Source of the DNA: Balneolaceae bacterium
GTDB taxonomy: Bacteria; Bacteroidota; Rhodothermia; Balneolales; Balneolaceae
DNA length: 31,555 nucleotides
NCBI GenBank assembly: GCA_021767245.1
Contig: JAASTO010000004.1
Span: 1-31,555, forward strand
Direction of reading: 5' to 3'
Made by a program: the position numbers and the translations under genes. Of this stretch, positions 7,382 through 15,539 are shown piece after piece. The notes under the pieces are model-generated. The model was not told the origin of the DNA, searched no databases, and saw nothing but the letters and a program-made list of their open reading frames with translations. Position 1 is the first letter of the stretch; each line of letters starts with the position of its first letter.

Positions 7382-8029
7382 TCAGGATATTTTTGCTACC
7401 GCTTCCCTAACAGGTTCATCCCCCTGTAACAGATCCAGACTTTTGTGATAGGTATTCTCGGAATCAATCAACTCAACGATCACAGATGCCACATCATCGC
7501 GGGTGATACTTCGGCCCTCTAAATCGCTGATTTTTTCATTTAATTCCACCTTTCGGTTACCCTCATCGTTGGTCAACCGACCCGGCATTAAAATGGTGTA
7601 ATTTAAATCGGTACTTCTCAAATAGTCATCAGCCTTAGACTTAGCCTCATAGTAATGTTGCATTGAATCGGGCCATGCATCCGGATCTCTGTTAGCCATT
7701 AGGGCACTCACCATTATAAATCGGTTTACTCCGGCATCAAGTGCTGTATCAATGGCTTTGATGGCCCCCTGTTCATCGATCACCTTTGTCTGTGATTCAG
7801 GGGTATGTGCTCCCGAACCGGCTGAAAACACTACCCCATCCACATTCTTAAAAGCATGACCTATGTCCTCTTCAAGATCAGCCAAAACTGTTTCAATTCC
7901 TTCATTTTCAAACTGATCAACTTGATCTTTTTTTCGAACCATGGCAACGGGTGTATGTTCACTTTCTTTAAGTTGTTTCACCAGTCGGGTTCCAATTTGG
8001 CCATTTGCTCCTATTATCAGGATCTTCAT
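7382..8029 (-). CDS. NAD(P)-binding atypical SDR protein (YhfK/NmrA-like)
   Basis: The protein has 215 residues. It starts with MKILIIGANGQIG, the Rossmann GxxGxxG signature (G7, G10, G13), and continues with the atypical SDR pattern: ADLEEDIGHAFKNVDGVVFSAG (about 50-71), RFIMVSAL (about 103-110), a YYEAKSKAD active-site-like YxxxK (125-133) and TILMPGRLT (about 144-152). It is similar in layout to Bacillus YhfK and to NmrA-like NAD(P)H-binding proteins. These are small cytosolic reductases or redox sensors whose substrates are mostly unknown. It is convergent with azurin and divergent from phosphofructokinase across 177 bp. Confidence 0.85.
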   Translation of the reverse strand: MKILIIGANGQIGTRLVKQLKESEHTPVAMVRKKDQVDQFENEGIETVLADLEEDIGHAFKNVDGVVFSAGSGAHTPESQTKVIDEQGAIKAIDTALDAGVNRFIMVSALMANRDPDAWPDSMQHYYEAKSKADDYLRSTDLNYTILMPGRLTNDEGNRKVELNEKISDLEGRSITRDDVASVIVELIDSENTYHKSLDLLQGDEPVREAVAKIS

Positions 8030-8206
8030 AAATACTTCTGTTTTTATTTTTAACGTTTATTCATTTTTAAAAGGGTTCTGATGGCAACATCGTTTCTCAC
8101 ATTGCGATGAGTCGATCATAATATCCTATCGGGATTAAGAAGATTATTTATACCTTGCCTCCCTAAACTGACTTTTATCTGAAATTACCTATAATCATTT
8201 ATCATC

Positions 8207-9301
8207 ATGAAAAAAGCACTTATAGCAACCGGTGGTGGAGATTGTCCCGGGTTGAACGCCGTGATCAGAGCTATCGTAAAGCGAGCAGAAATGGCCGGCA
8301 ACTGGGAGGTTCATGGAAGCATCGAAGCTTTTAACGGCATCCTGCGGGATCCAAAAGAGATCATCGAACTCTACGAGGAAAATGTTGGGGGAATCCATGC
8401 CAAAGGAGGAACCATCCTAAAGACAACCAACAAAGGTGGCCCCTTCAACTGGCCGGTTCAAAATGATGACGGAAGCTGGGATACGGTCGATAGATCAGAT
8501 GATCTGGTTCGTTTTCTCGATGAAGAAGGCTACGATGCTGTCATAAACATTGGTGGTGACGGCTCCCAGAGGATAAGTCAGGCTTTGTATGAAAAAGGAG
8601 TCAATATCATAGGGGTACCCAAAACCATTGATAATGATCTTTCCTGCACCGATTACACCTTTGGTTTTCAAACCGCTGTGGATATCGCGACTGATGCCGT
8701 TGATAAACTGGTAACCACGGCTGAGAGTCACCACAGGCTTATGATCCTCGAGGTGATGGGACGCGGAGCCGGTTGGATCGCACTGCATGCGGCTATTGCC
8801 GGGGGATCAGAAGTATGCCTGATCCCTGAAATACCTTATGATATCAACAAAGTAGTACAACGGCTAAACAAACGATATAACGAAGGCAAAGGCTTTGCCA
8901 TAATAGTGGTGGCCGAAGGTGCCAAGGCCAAAGACGGCACCGTGGTAGCCCGGAAAAGCGATGAAGCTGGTTATCGTAATCCACGATTAGGTGGAGTGGC
9001 CTATCAGCTTTCCGATGAGCTCAAAAATGCCGGATTTACTCACGATATCCGGGAAGTGGTACTGGGGCATTTGCAGCGAGGAGGAACTCCGATCGCATTT
9101 GACAGGATCCTCGCCACTCAGTTTGGCGTTAAAGCCATGGAAATGGCCATGGAGGGTGATTTTGGAAAGATGGTTTCTTTCCTGGATAACGAGATTACCT
9201 CTGTATCACTTAAAATAGCAACTAAAGGTCAAAATCTGGTAGATCCGGATAGCTTTCTGGTAAATACCGCCAAAGGCGTCGGCATCAGTTTCGGGGATTG
9301 A
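8207..9301 (+). CDS. pfkA: 6-phosphofructokinase, group III type (ATP- or PPi-dependent)
   Basis: This 364-residue cytosolic enzyme phosphorylates fructose 6-phosphate to fructose 1,6-bisphosphate, the committing step of glycolysis. Visible motifs are ATGGGDCPGLN (7-17), NIGGDGS (114-120), PKTIDND (138-144) with catalytic D142/D144, MGRGAGWIA (184-192) and HLQRGG near residues 289-294. The residue that separates donors at E. coli position 104 is glycine (G119), typical of ATP enzymes. The position matching 124 is lysine (K139), typical of PPi enzymes. This mixed pair is known from some actinobacterial ATP-dependent group III enzymes, so ATP is the more likely donor, but this is not certain. 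A weak hairpin without a T-run (9304-9323) follows the stop. Confidence 0.94.
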   Translation: MKKALIATGGGDCPGLNAVIRAIVKRAEMAGNWEVHGSIEAFNGILRDPKEIIELYEENVGGIHAKGGTILKTTNKGGPFNWPVQNDDGSWDTVDRSDDLVRFLDEEGYDAVINIGGDGSQRISQALYEKGVNIIGVPKTIDNDLSCTDYTFGFQTAVDIATDAVDKLVTTAESHHRLMILEVMGRGAGWIALHAAIAGGSEVCLIPEIPYDINKVVQRLNKRYNEGKGFAIIVVAEGAKAKDGTVVARKSDEAGYRNPRLGGVAYQLSDELKNAGFTHDIREVVLGHLQRGGTPIAFDRILATQFGVKAMEMAMEGDFGKMVSFLDNEITSVSLKIATKGQNLVDPDSFLVNTAKGVGISFGD

Positions 9302-9422
9302 TCCCGATACAATCAATTATCGGCTTATTAGCCTATGTATTTCATTACAGACTGGAAAACCTATTTTTTTACCCTAAAGACGTCAGAGCGATCACCTATA
9401 CCCAGGATCAATGATAGTGTAC

Positions 9423-11135
9423 CTATCCAACCCTGAACCTCAGTTCATCAATAGTAGATAATATCTCATCCCGGTCCATATCCCGATAGCGTTCGGGAAG
9501 TAGTTCTTTGGATGTACATTCAATGACGGCACTCAGAGTTTGTAGCTCAATTTCCTCCGGATAGGTTGGCGGAAGGAAATCTTCGAGTGCAAGGTCGAGG
9601 ATCTTGGGAGAAACTTTTTTATTTCCCTCTGCCGCTGCCCGGAATTTGGCACGGGTCAGTGCGGCTTCCATATCAGCGCCGGAAAAGGTCTTATCACCGT
9701 TTTCAATGATTTTTGGCGTATATGCTTCTGTCATCTTCAAACCGGTTTTCTTTGCCATCGCTTCAAATAATTCCACCCTTTCCTCCTGAGTGTGTGGCGG
9801 GAATAAAGCGAGATGTTCTTCTGCGCGGCCTTGCCGTTTTAGGTCAACCGGCATAAGGTCGGGGCGTGCGGTCATCAGGAACCACACGATGCGACCCCGG
9901 TTAGCCGTATCACTCATAAACGTGGCAATTTGTGAAAATACGCGGCTCGAAACGCCACTGTCACCGCTTGCATCACGGTCGCCAAGGTATGCATCCGCTT
10001 CATCGATCATAACGGCTACAGGAGCCATAGCTTTTAGCAGAGCGAGGATCTTCTCAAGGTTTCCTTCGGTCACTCCCTGCCACTGACTTCTGAAGTTCTT
10101 CAGTTTCACCATCGGAATACCAACCTCACTTGCAAAACAGGTTACGAGGAAGGTCTTACCGGTTCCTACCGGGCCGCATACCAGATATCCCATTGGCATC
10201 ACATCCTGCCGACCTGCTTTCAGAGCCTGCACGGCCTGACGCAAGTGTTGCTTGACTTGTTTATGTCCGGCTACGTTATCCAGAGAATATGGGGTTTCCA
10301 CAAACTCCAGAAGCCCGTACGCTTCGGCTTCGATCAATTCCTTCTTGGATTCAGACAGCCCTTCAAAGGTGATCTTCTCCTTGTTTTCCCTTGCATGTGA
10401 TATCACACTGCGGATATTCACAAAATTAAGTCCGGCCGTTTGTTGAGCCACGATCTCCGCCTTAACCGATGAAATATCCTTCCACTCGTCCTTTTCCGTT
10501 TCATATTTTATGAACTCAAGGCGATCTTTATCGCCCGGAATATTGATCTTGATATCATTTGTGTAGGGATTCTGCACGATCATCTTATTCAGATCTGCAA
10601 GATTTTCTGTGATGAGTACAGTTGTGAAATCAGATGCCAGAAACATAGGGTCGTGTGCCCAGCGCGACAAATACACCATGGAAGTCCGGTCCTCATTGCC
10701 TATGGATGCCGCATCACTCATTGGAACTATGGTTTCGGCATAGTCTATGATGAGGCCAATACTTTTCTTTTGGTCGAGCCGGAGACGGAAATATTGCTCC
10801 AGCAGTGACATCACCCGAACCGGATCTTTGGGCATTTTATTGGCGTAATCGGTTCCCACCAAACTGTCTCTTCCGGCTATAGCCTGATTAAAATCAGCCT
10901 GGGATTCCTTATCCCGAAAATAGATTCCCGATGCCCGGTCATAAAAGATCACAAAATCACGAGCCCCGAAAAATTCATCCGACAAAAATGATTTCAGACG
11001 GTTGAAATTGGTACCCTCATCAGTTTTGAGTGGCACCAGGTCATGTACATTTCCATGTATGATGAACTGATTGATGGTTCTGCTGAGGTATTTTCTGGCA
11101 AATTCCTGAGACCATTTCGGATAGTGATCGAACAT
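9423..11135 (-). CDS. Tandem AAA ATPase with degenerate N-terminal module (Ycf46-like layout), PspA-cluster partner
   Basis: The protein has 570 residues and is predicted cytosolic. The C-terminal AAA module is intact: Walker A GPVGTGKT (321-328), Walker B VAVMIDEAD (373-381), the stretch GDSGVSSRVFSQIATFM (391-407), a sensor-1 region WFLMTARPD (418-426) and candidate arginine finger R437. A C-terminal helical lid reaches about residue 535. Residues 20-250 look like a second, decayed AAA fold: IIHGNVHDL sits at the Walker A position without GKT, SIGLIIDYAETIVP at a Walker B-like position, and TTVLITENLADLN at a sensor-1-like position. This dead-plus-live layout resembles Ycf46/COG0464 ATPases. 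As last gene of the pspA cluster it may remodel or disassemble PspA-type polymers, as Vps4 does for ESCRT-III. That role is an inference. Confidence 0.82.
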   Translation of the reverse strand: MFDHYPKWSQEFARKYLSRTINQFIIHGNVHDLVPLKTDEGTNFNRLKSFLSDEFFGARDFVIFYDRASGIYFRDKESQADFNQAIAGRDSLVGTDYANKMPKDPVRVMSLLEQYFRLRLDQKKSIGLIIDYAETIVPMSDAASIGNEDRTSMVYLSRWAHDPMFLASDFTTVLITENLADLNKMIVQNPYTNDIKINIPGDKDRLEFIKYETEKDEWKDISSVKAEIVAQQTAGLNFVNIRSVISHARENKEKITFEGLSESKKELIEAEAYGLLEFVETPYSLDNVAGHKQVKQHLRQAVQALKAGRQDVMPMGYLVCGPVGTGKTFLVTCFASEVGIPMVKLKNFRSQWQGVTEGNLEKILALLKAMAPVAVMIDEADAYLGDRDASGDSGVSSRVFSQIATFMSDTANRGRIVWFLMTARPDLMPVDLKRQGRAEEHLALFPPHTQEERVELFEAMAKKTGLKMTEAYTPKIIENGDKTFSGADMEAALTRAKFRAAAEGNKKVSPKILDLALEDFLPPTYPEEIELQTLSAVIECTSKELLPERYRDMDRDEILSTIDELRFRVG

Positions 11136-11193
11136 GATATGTATTTTACGCGATTCTGATTAACGGATCAATCTAACTACTTTTCAGTTAAGG

Positions 11194-12471
11194 TCAATTG
11201 ATCAACACGAGCTTTACCGTTTCAATGCGACTTGGTGTGGCTTTACTGATAATGAATTTATTTCCATCTATCACCACTTCCTCGTTTACTTTTGGTATGC
11301 GCCCTAAATGATTTATGATGTACCCTGCTACGGTATCGTATTCAGAAGGTTCCATAGGAAGATCAATATCTTCAAATTTTTCACATAACTCTTCGATCTC
11401 AACATTTCCACTGACCACATAGCTGTTATCTGTGAGCTTTTTCATGATCTCATCTTCCACATCGTATTCATCCTGAATATCACCCACTACTTCCTCTAAG
11501 AGATCTTCTATGGTCACCATTCCGGCTGTCCCCCCATATTCATCAAGCACGATGGCCACAGACATATTCGACTGCCTGAACTCCGTTAGCAGGTCATTGG
11601 ATTTTTTACTGGATGGCACCAGCTTTACCGGCCTGATGATCTCGTGCAGGCTTTTAGGTTGGTGGAAAAAATCGTGGGCAAATACCACACCGATCACATC
11701 ATCAATGGAATCTTTATATACCGGCAGTTTGGAGTGCCCCGACTGTATGAACATATCCAGCACATCATCGATGGAAGTTTCTTTTTCCACCGCCTGAATT
11801 TCAATACGCGGTATCATCGAATCCTTTACCCGCTTGTTAGAGAGTTCCAGTATATTATGCAAGATCTCGGAATCATCCTCGTCAATATCCTCACTTCCCC
11901 CACTGTCACGCAGTTCCTTGAAGATCATTTCCACATCCTGCCTTCGGTAATAGTTTTCCGGTACTTCAGCATCCTTCACCAGCAGTTTGATCAATACATT
12001 GGATGTACCTCGAGATATCTCGATCAGCGGTCTGAATAGGTAGTACGCGATACGCAGAGGCACCGAAATCACCGTGATCATATTATCAGCAAGTGCCCGG
12101 AATATTGCTTTGGGAAGGATCTCACCAAACAGCATAATGATCACAGAGGCCAGAATGGTTTGCACCAAAAGTGTTTCGAGGTCAGTCGGAACAACACCAA
12201 ACCAGGCTTTACTAAACTGCTGAATTGGTTCAACCAAAAATATGGCCATAAAGGTGGCATACAGTACATTAACGATATTATTACCGACCAGTGTAGTAGT
12301 GAGAAAAGTCTCCGGTTTTTTCGTGAAAAACTCTATGGAATTCCCCAAAAAGTTATTCTTTCGGGAAGCAACTTCCAGTTTCAGCTTATTGGCCGTAACA
12401 AAGGCAATCTCGGATCCTGAAAAGAATCCGCTGAGTATGATGGTTACAACGATCAAAAGAAATTCAGTCAT
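11194..12471 (-). CDS. CNNM/CorB-type transporter (DUF21-CBS-CorC_HlyC)
   Basis: This 425-residue inner-membrane protein starts with a DUF21 domain (about 1-190) that has four hydrophobic segments and the motif GFFSGSEIAF (15-24). Two CBS domains follow (about 205-330, beginning NKRVKDSMIPR), then a CorC/HlyC domain to the end. CNNM/CorB proteins export Mg2+ or other divalent ions, with CBS domains that bind Mg-ATP; older annotations call them hemolysins. It lies 58 bp upstream of the AAA ATPase gene and 88 bp downstream of the enoyl-CoA hydratase gene, in the same direction, so it plausibly belongs to the pspA transcription unit. Ion homeostasis would fit an envelope-stress operon. Confidence 0.92.
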   Translation of the reverse strand: MTEFLLIVVTIILSGFFSGSEIAFVTANKLKLEVASRKNNFLGNSIEFFTKKPETFLTTTLVGNNIVNVLYATFMAIFLVEPIQQFSKAWFGVVPTDLETLLVQTILASVIIMLFGEILPKAIFRALADNMITVISVPLRIAYYLFRPLIEISRGTSNVLIKLLVKDAEVPENYYRRQDVEMIFKELRDSGGSEDIDEDDSEILHNILELSNKRVKDSMIPRIEIQAVEKETSIDDVLDMFIQSGHSKLPVYKDSIDDVIGVVFAHDFFHQPKSLHEIIRPVKLVPSSKKSNDLLTEFRQSNMSVAIVLDEYGGTAGMVTIEDLLEEVVGDIQDEYDVEDEIMKKLTDNSYVVSGNVEIEELCEKFEDIDLPMEPSEYDTVAGYIINHLGRIPKVNEEVVIDGNKFIISKATPSRIETVKLVLIN

Positions 12472-12559
12472 AGAATTCCTCCCGATCCGTTTGCAGAAAA
12501 TTTAAATGTGGTGTAACTACCCGATGGAGGTTCGTCTTTCATTCAGAAAAAGTTCGTTC

Positions 12560-13339
12560 TTATTTACCGGAGAAATTAGGTTTCCTTTTTTCGAGGAATG
12601 CGCCGGTACCTTCTTTAAAATCAGCGGTACCGCATAATTCTCCAAAAAGTCGAGCTTCGGCTTTATAGCCGTCTTTAGAATCGGCCTCTTTAACGGCCAG
12701 AATTGCATTTTTTATGGCTACAGGCCCTTGCTTTAAGATCTTACCCAACATGGCTTTAGCCTCTTCAACAGGATCGGCATCTGCGATCTGATTAACCAGA
12801 CCAACTTCAAAAGCCTCATCAGCTTTTATCTGCCTGCCGGTCATGATGTACTCAAGGGCTTTGGCTCGTCCCGCCAGTTTGGTCAGTCGCTGAGTTCCAC
12901 CATAGCCGGGAATCAATCCAAGTGATACTTCCGGTAATCCAAGAGCGGCATTCGGGGAAGCGATCCTCAGGTGACAAGCCATCGCCAGTTCACACCCGCC
13001 GCCAAGAGCATAACCATTTACGGCTGCGATCACGGGAATGGTCAGGTTCTCGATCTGTTGGAAGATCCGTTGTCCCTTTTCCGAAACTTTTGCTCCTGAA
13101 ACAGGATCCAGCGAGCTCAGTTCCTTGATATCGGCCCCGGCCACAAACGCTTTTTCACCGGCTCCGGTAATAACCAAGGCTTTGATCTTATAATCTTCTT
13201 TGATCGCATCAACGGCTTCATCCAGTTCATCCAGGACCTTGTTGTTGAGGGCATTCAGTTTATCGGGTCGATTAATGGTTAGCGTACAAATTCCGGATTC
13301 GTCAACATCAAGAAGCAACGTTTCGTAAGACTGAGCCAT
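12560..13339 (-). CDS. Enoyl-CoA hydratase/crotonase family protein
   Basis: This 259-residue cytosolic protein has the crotonase fold. The oxyanion-hole segments AFVAGADIKEL (64-74) and ALGGGCELAM (111-120) are present. Both catalytic glutamates of true hydratases are kept: E117 in GGCELA and E137 in GLPEVSLG, with the 20-residue spacing of the mitochondrial enzyme's Glu144/Glu164. IPGYGGTQRL follows. It should hydrate 2-trans-enoyl-CoA to 3-hydroxyacyl-CoA in beta-oxidation or a related acyl-CoA pathway. The start lies 2 bp after the stop of the preceding coiled-coil gene, so the two are co-transcribed. A fatty-acid enzyme inside a PspA cluster may link membrane lipid turnover to membrane stress, or may simply be along for the ride. 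Confidence 0.94.
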   Translation of the reverse strand: MAQSYETLLLDVDESGICTLTINRPDKLNALNNKVLDELDEAVDAIKEDYKIKALVITGAGEKAFVAGADIKELSSLDPVSGAKVSEKGQRIFQQIENLTIPVIAAVNGYALGGGCELAMACHLRIASPNAALGLPEVSLGLIPGYGGTQRLTKLAGRAKALEYIMTGRQIKADEAFEVGLVNQIADADPVEEAKAMLGKILKQGPVAIKNAILAVKEADSKDGYKAEARLFGELCGTADFKEGTGAFLEKRKPNFSGK

Positions 13340-13341
13340 GT

Positions 13342-14226
13342 TTATTCTTTAACTTTCCTTGCGGGTTTGATTTCTGTTTCAACTTCGTCAGAGAGTTCAT
13401 CCAATATGGAATCGAAATCCATATCGTTCTCCCATTCGTTATTGTACTCCGGTAAAATATCCTGATCTAAGTCATCAATCAATTGTGAAGTTTCTTCCAC
13501 TTCATTCAGAAGATTATCCAGCTGGAATCCGATCTCTTCCGGATTACTCATGGTCATAGACTGCTCGTAGATATATCTGACGGCATCTTCAATGGTTTCC
13601 AGATGGGTTTCGCACACCAGATATTTCTCTTTGGCCACACTGAATTTCTTAAGTCGTTTTTGCATGATGGCAACACGGCGGGCTTTTGTGCGCTTCAGCT
13701 TCTCCGATTCCAGGGTTTTGATCTCCTCGATCTGTCTTACCACTTCTTCTTTCAGATTGCTTTCCAGTGATGTGTTAAGGTACACTTCATAACGTTTGAT
13801 CAGATCCAGCAAGGTCAGGTAATTTCCAAGTAGCTCATCGATCTTTTTGCCGATGTTATCTAATAGCCCCTGTGAACTGTAGGGTAATTTTTCAAAATTT
13901 TCCTGTACCAGCTTCGCCAAATGCTTAAGAACCAAAAATCGCTTTTGAGATTTATTATCGAGCGATTGAAACAATTCTTTCTCATTATTAGCCGCATGGC
14001 GCTCTTTGATCTTTTTGAGCTCCAGTTTTTTCCTGAACCGAGGCAGCTTGGGCACAATACCCAGATACATCAGCTCTACACCAAACACCGTGGTCAACAA
14101 TATGCTGGATACATCGCCAAAGCCACTCATAAAGAATGCCGTAAGTGTAGAAACCAGCAGTACCCCAAGATTAATGGGGTTCATGAATGCTTCGCGTGTG
14201 TAGTTGATGTTTAAGTCTTCGCTCAT
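13342..14226 (-). CDS. Two-TM, coiled-coil membrane protein of the PspA cluster (unknown function)
   Basis: I do not recognise a named family for this 294-residue protein. Two hydrophobic segments near the N terminus (about 18-36 and 40-60) are followed by a basic stretch (RFRKKLELKKIKERH, 63-77). A long helical, Lys/Glu-rich, coiled-coil-like body covers about 80-250, and the C-terminal tail is acidic (EYNNEWENDMDFDSILDELSDEVE). By the positive-inside rule both termini should be cytoplasmic. Its ATG overlaps the TGA of the upstream small coiled-coil gene (ATGA), and its stop lies 2 bp before enoyl-CoA hydratase, so translation is coupled. It could be the membrane docking partner of the two PspA-like proteins, as PspB/C are in enterobacteria, although it is not similar to PspB or PspC in layout. 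Confidence 0.7.
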   Translation of the reverse strand: MSEDLNINYTREAFMNPINLGVLLVSTLTAFFMSGFGDVSSILLTTVFGVELMYLGIVPKLPRFRKKLELKKIKERHAANNEKELFQSLDNKSQKRFLVLKHLAKLVQENFEKLPYSSQGLLDNIGKKIDELLGNYLTLLDLIKRYEVYLNTSLESNLKEEVVRQIEEIKTLESEKLKRTKARRVAIMQKRLKKFSVAKEKYLVCETHLETIEDAVRYIYEQSMTMSNPEEIGFQLDNLLNEVEETSQLIDDLDQDILPEYNNEWENDMDFDSILDELSDEVETEIKPARKVKE

Positions 14227-14699
14227 GATTTCACATCCGGTGAATTATCGGTATTGTCAATATCAGTAGCAGATTCCGGTTTCTTACTGCCTATGGTCTT
14301 TTCGGTTTTGATCTCATCCGCCTGTTTTTCGATCTCGCTATACAACATGCCCATTTCGGCTTTTACCTGCTTGAGGGTTTGCTTAGCCCTCTGCTTTTTC
14401 ATTTCCTCATCCAGCTCTTCTTTTTTGATCTTACTGGCGGCTTCTGAGGATTCATCTTCCAGACTGTCTAAGGCCACATCCAGCCGAGCTTCCACATGAG
14501 TTACCTTTTCACGAACCTTGCCAAGGAATTCATCCATGGTCTCGAGCAGGTTATCCGCATTCATTTTATGAACGGCTTCTGAGATCTTGCCTTTTTGTTC
14601 GGCTCGCTTCAGTCGCTCCTTAGCTTCCTTTATACGCCGATAATGATCTTTGTATTCCTGCTTCAGGCGTTCGCGTTCTTCTTCTCCTTTGGTACTCAT
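14223..14699 (-). CDS. Small PspA-related coiled-coil protein (shortened PspA paralogue)
   Basis: This 158-residue, highly charged, fully helical-looking protein has no signal peptide or membrane segment. Its middle aligns with the C-terminal half of the neighbouring PspA: EARLDVALDSL (70-80) against EARMEIALDSI (181-191), and QVKAEMG (111-117) against QFKMEMG (213-219). There are about nine extra residues between the two blocks. Both proteins then have a Lys/Glu linker and a nearly identical tail, KTIGSK (134-139) here and KTIGNK (240-245) in PspA. The N-terminal amphipathic helix and first hairpin of PspA are missing. It most likely arose from a pspA duplication and may cap, regulate or co-polymerise with PspA. 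It starts 12 bp after pspA and overlaps the next gene by 4 bp. Confidence 0.75.
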   Translation of the reverse strand: MSTKGEEERERLKQEYKDHYRRIKEAKERLKRAEQKGKISEAVHKMNADNLLETMDEFLGKVREKVTHVEARLDVALDSLEDESSEAASKIKKEELDEEMKKQRAKQTLKQVKAEMGMLYSEIEKQADEIKTEKTIGSKKPESATDIDNTDNSPDVKS

Positions 14700-14711
14700 G
14701 GCCGTAAGCTG

Positions 14712-15464
14712 TTAAGAACCTGATTTTTCTTTGTTACCGATGGTTTTTGAACCTTCTTGTTCTTTGGTCGGTTCTTCCTCATCCATATTGATGGAACCGC
14801 TCTTCTCGCCCATTTCCATCTTGAATTGCTCTACCAGCGACTTCGCACGAAGTTTTTCGGCATTCGCTTCAATTTCCATAGTCTCAGTGTCAATACTGTC
14901 TAAGGCAATCTCCATTCGTGCTTCGTTCTTGGCAGAACGCTCATTTAACCGGTTGATCATTTCATCGTGGGTCTGATCGATACCGCCAACCTCGAATTGC
15001 TCCAGGGTATCGACGATCTTAGCTTGCCATTCTGAACGCTCGCTGGCACGCAAGGCTTCCTTGGCTTCCTGAATCTTGCGGTCTTTTTCCTTCATGAACA
15101 CTTTCTTCACCTTGAGTGCTTTTTCATACGCCCGTTCAGCGAATTCTAGCTGCTCTTTGGTGTGAACCAGGCTTTCCTTGGCTTTCTCAAGCTGCAGGGC
15201 ATAGCCTTCTGCAATATCGTCCCGGTTTGCCTGAATAGCAGACCTCACTTTATTGGTCAAATCCTGAATTTGTTTTTCGTTGCGGTTCAGCTCTTTTTGA
15301 AGCATCAGCAGGTTTGCTTTAACCGTTGCGATGTTGTCATTCATTTGAGGGATCTGATCGTTCATTTCCCGTATATTTTGCTCCAGGATCAATTTTGGAT
15401 CCTCAATTGAGCTGATCAAGCCACCGAACATAGATTTGATAGCGCGGATAAATCGTTGAAACAT
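14712..15464 (-). CDS. pspA: PspA/IM30 (Vipp1-ESCRT-III superfamily) protein
   Basis: This 250-residue protein peripherally binds the inner membrane and forms oligomeric rings or rods that protect and remodel it. The N-terminal amphipathic helix (MFQRFIRAIKSMFGGLISSI, 1-20) is followed by the diagnostic EDPKLILEQNIREM (21-34). Long coiled-coil helices extend to about 220, with RAYEKALKVKKVFMKEK (111-127) in the conserved turn region. The C terminus extends beyond the usual domain with an acidic, Ser-rich linker and KTIGNK (240-245), a tail motif repeated in the next gene's product. The ATG at 15464 has a purine-rich AAAGGAAAG (15469-15477) in front of it. It is the first gene of a six-gene cluster down to 9423. 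No pspF-type sigma-54 activator is visible. Confidence 0.92.
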   Translation of the reverse strand: MFQRFIRAIKSMFGGLISSIEDPKLILEQNIREMNDQIPQMNDNIATVKANLLMLQKELNRNEKQIQDLTNKVRSAIQANRDDIAEGYALQLEKAKESLVHTKEQLEFAERAYEKALKVKKVFMKEKDRKIQEAKEALRASERSEWQAKIVDTLEQFEVGGIDQTHDEMINRLNERSAKNEARMEIALDSIDTETMEIEANAEKLRAKSLVEQFKMEMGEKSGSINMDEEEPTKEQEGSKTIGNKEKSGS

Positions 15465-15501
15465 AATACTTTCCTTTATTTTTTAATGCCCTGTTAAACT
15501 A

Positions 15502-15535
15502 CAAACTAAATTAACCGATTATTAGTGTATTTCAA
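15502..15535 (-). promoter_or_regulatory. Candidate promoter of the pspA cluster
   Basis: On the minus strand, TTG (15533-15535), a 23-bp spacer and TTAGTTTG (15502-15509, 7 of 8 to TAnnTTTG) resemble a Bacteroidota -33/-7 promoter about 38 bp before the pspA start. The 75-bp gap to the upstream phosphorylase gene has no terminator, so read-through from 15540-16883 is also possible. Confidence 0.3.
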
Positions 15536-15539
15536 GCAG

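Noticed and set aside
9304..9323. CCGATA/TATCGG hairpin after phosphofructokinase
   Set aside because: The stem is six base pairs, half of them A-T, and no T-run follows, so it is too weak to list as a terminator.
11194..12471. Hemolysin toxin
   Set aside because: The DUF21-CBS-CorC_HlyC layout is that of CNNM/CorB ion transporters; the hemolysin name is historical.
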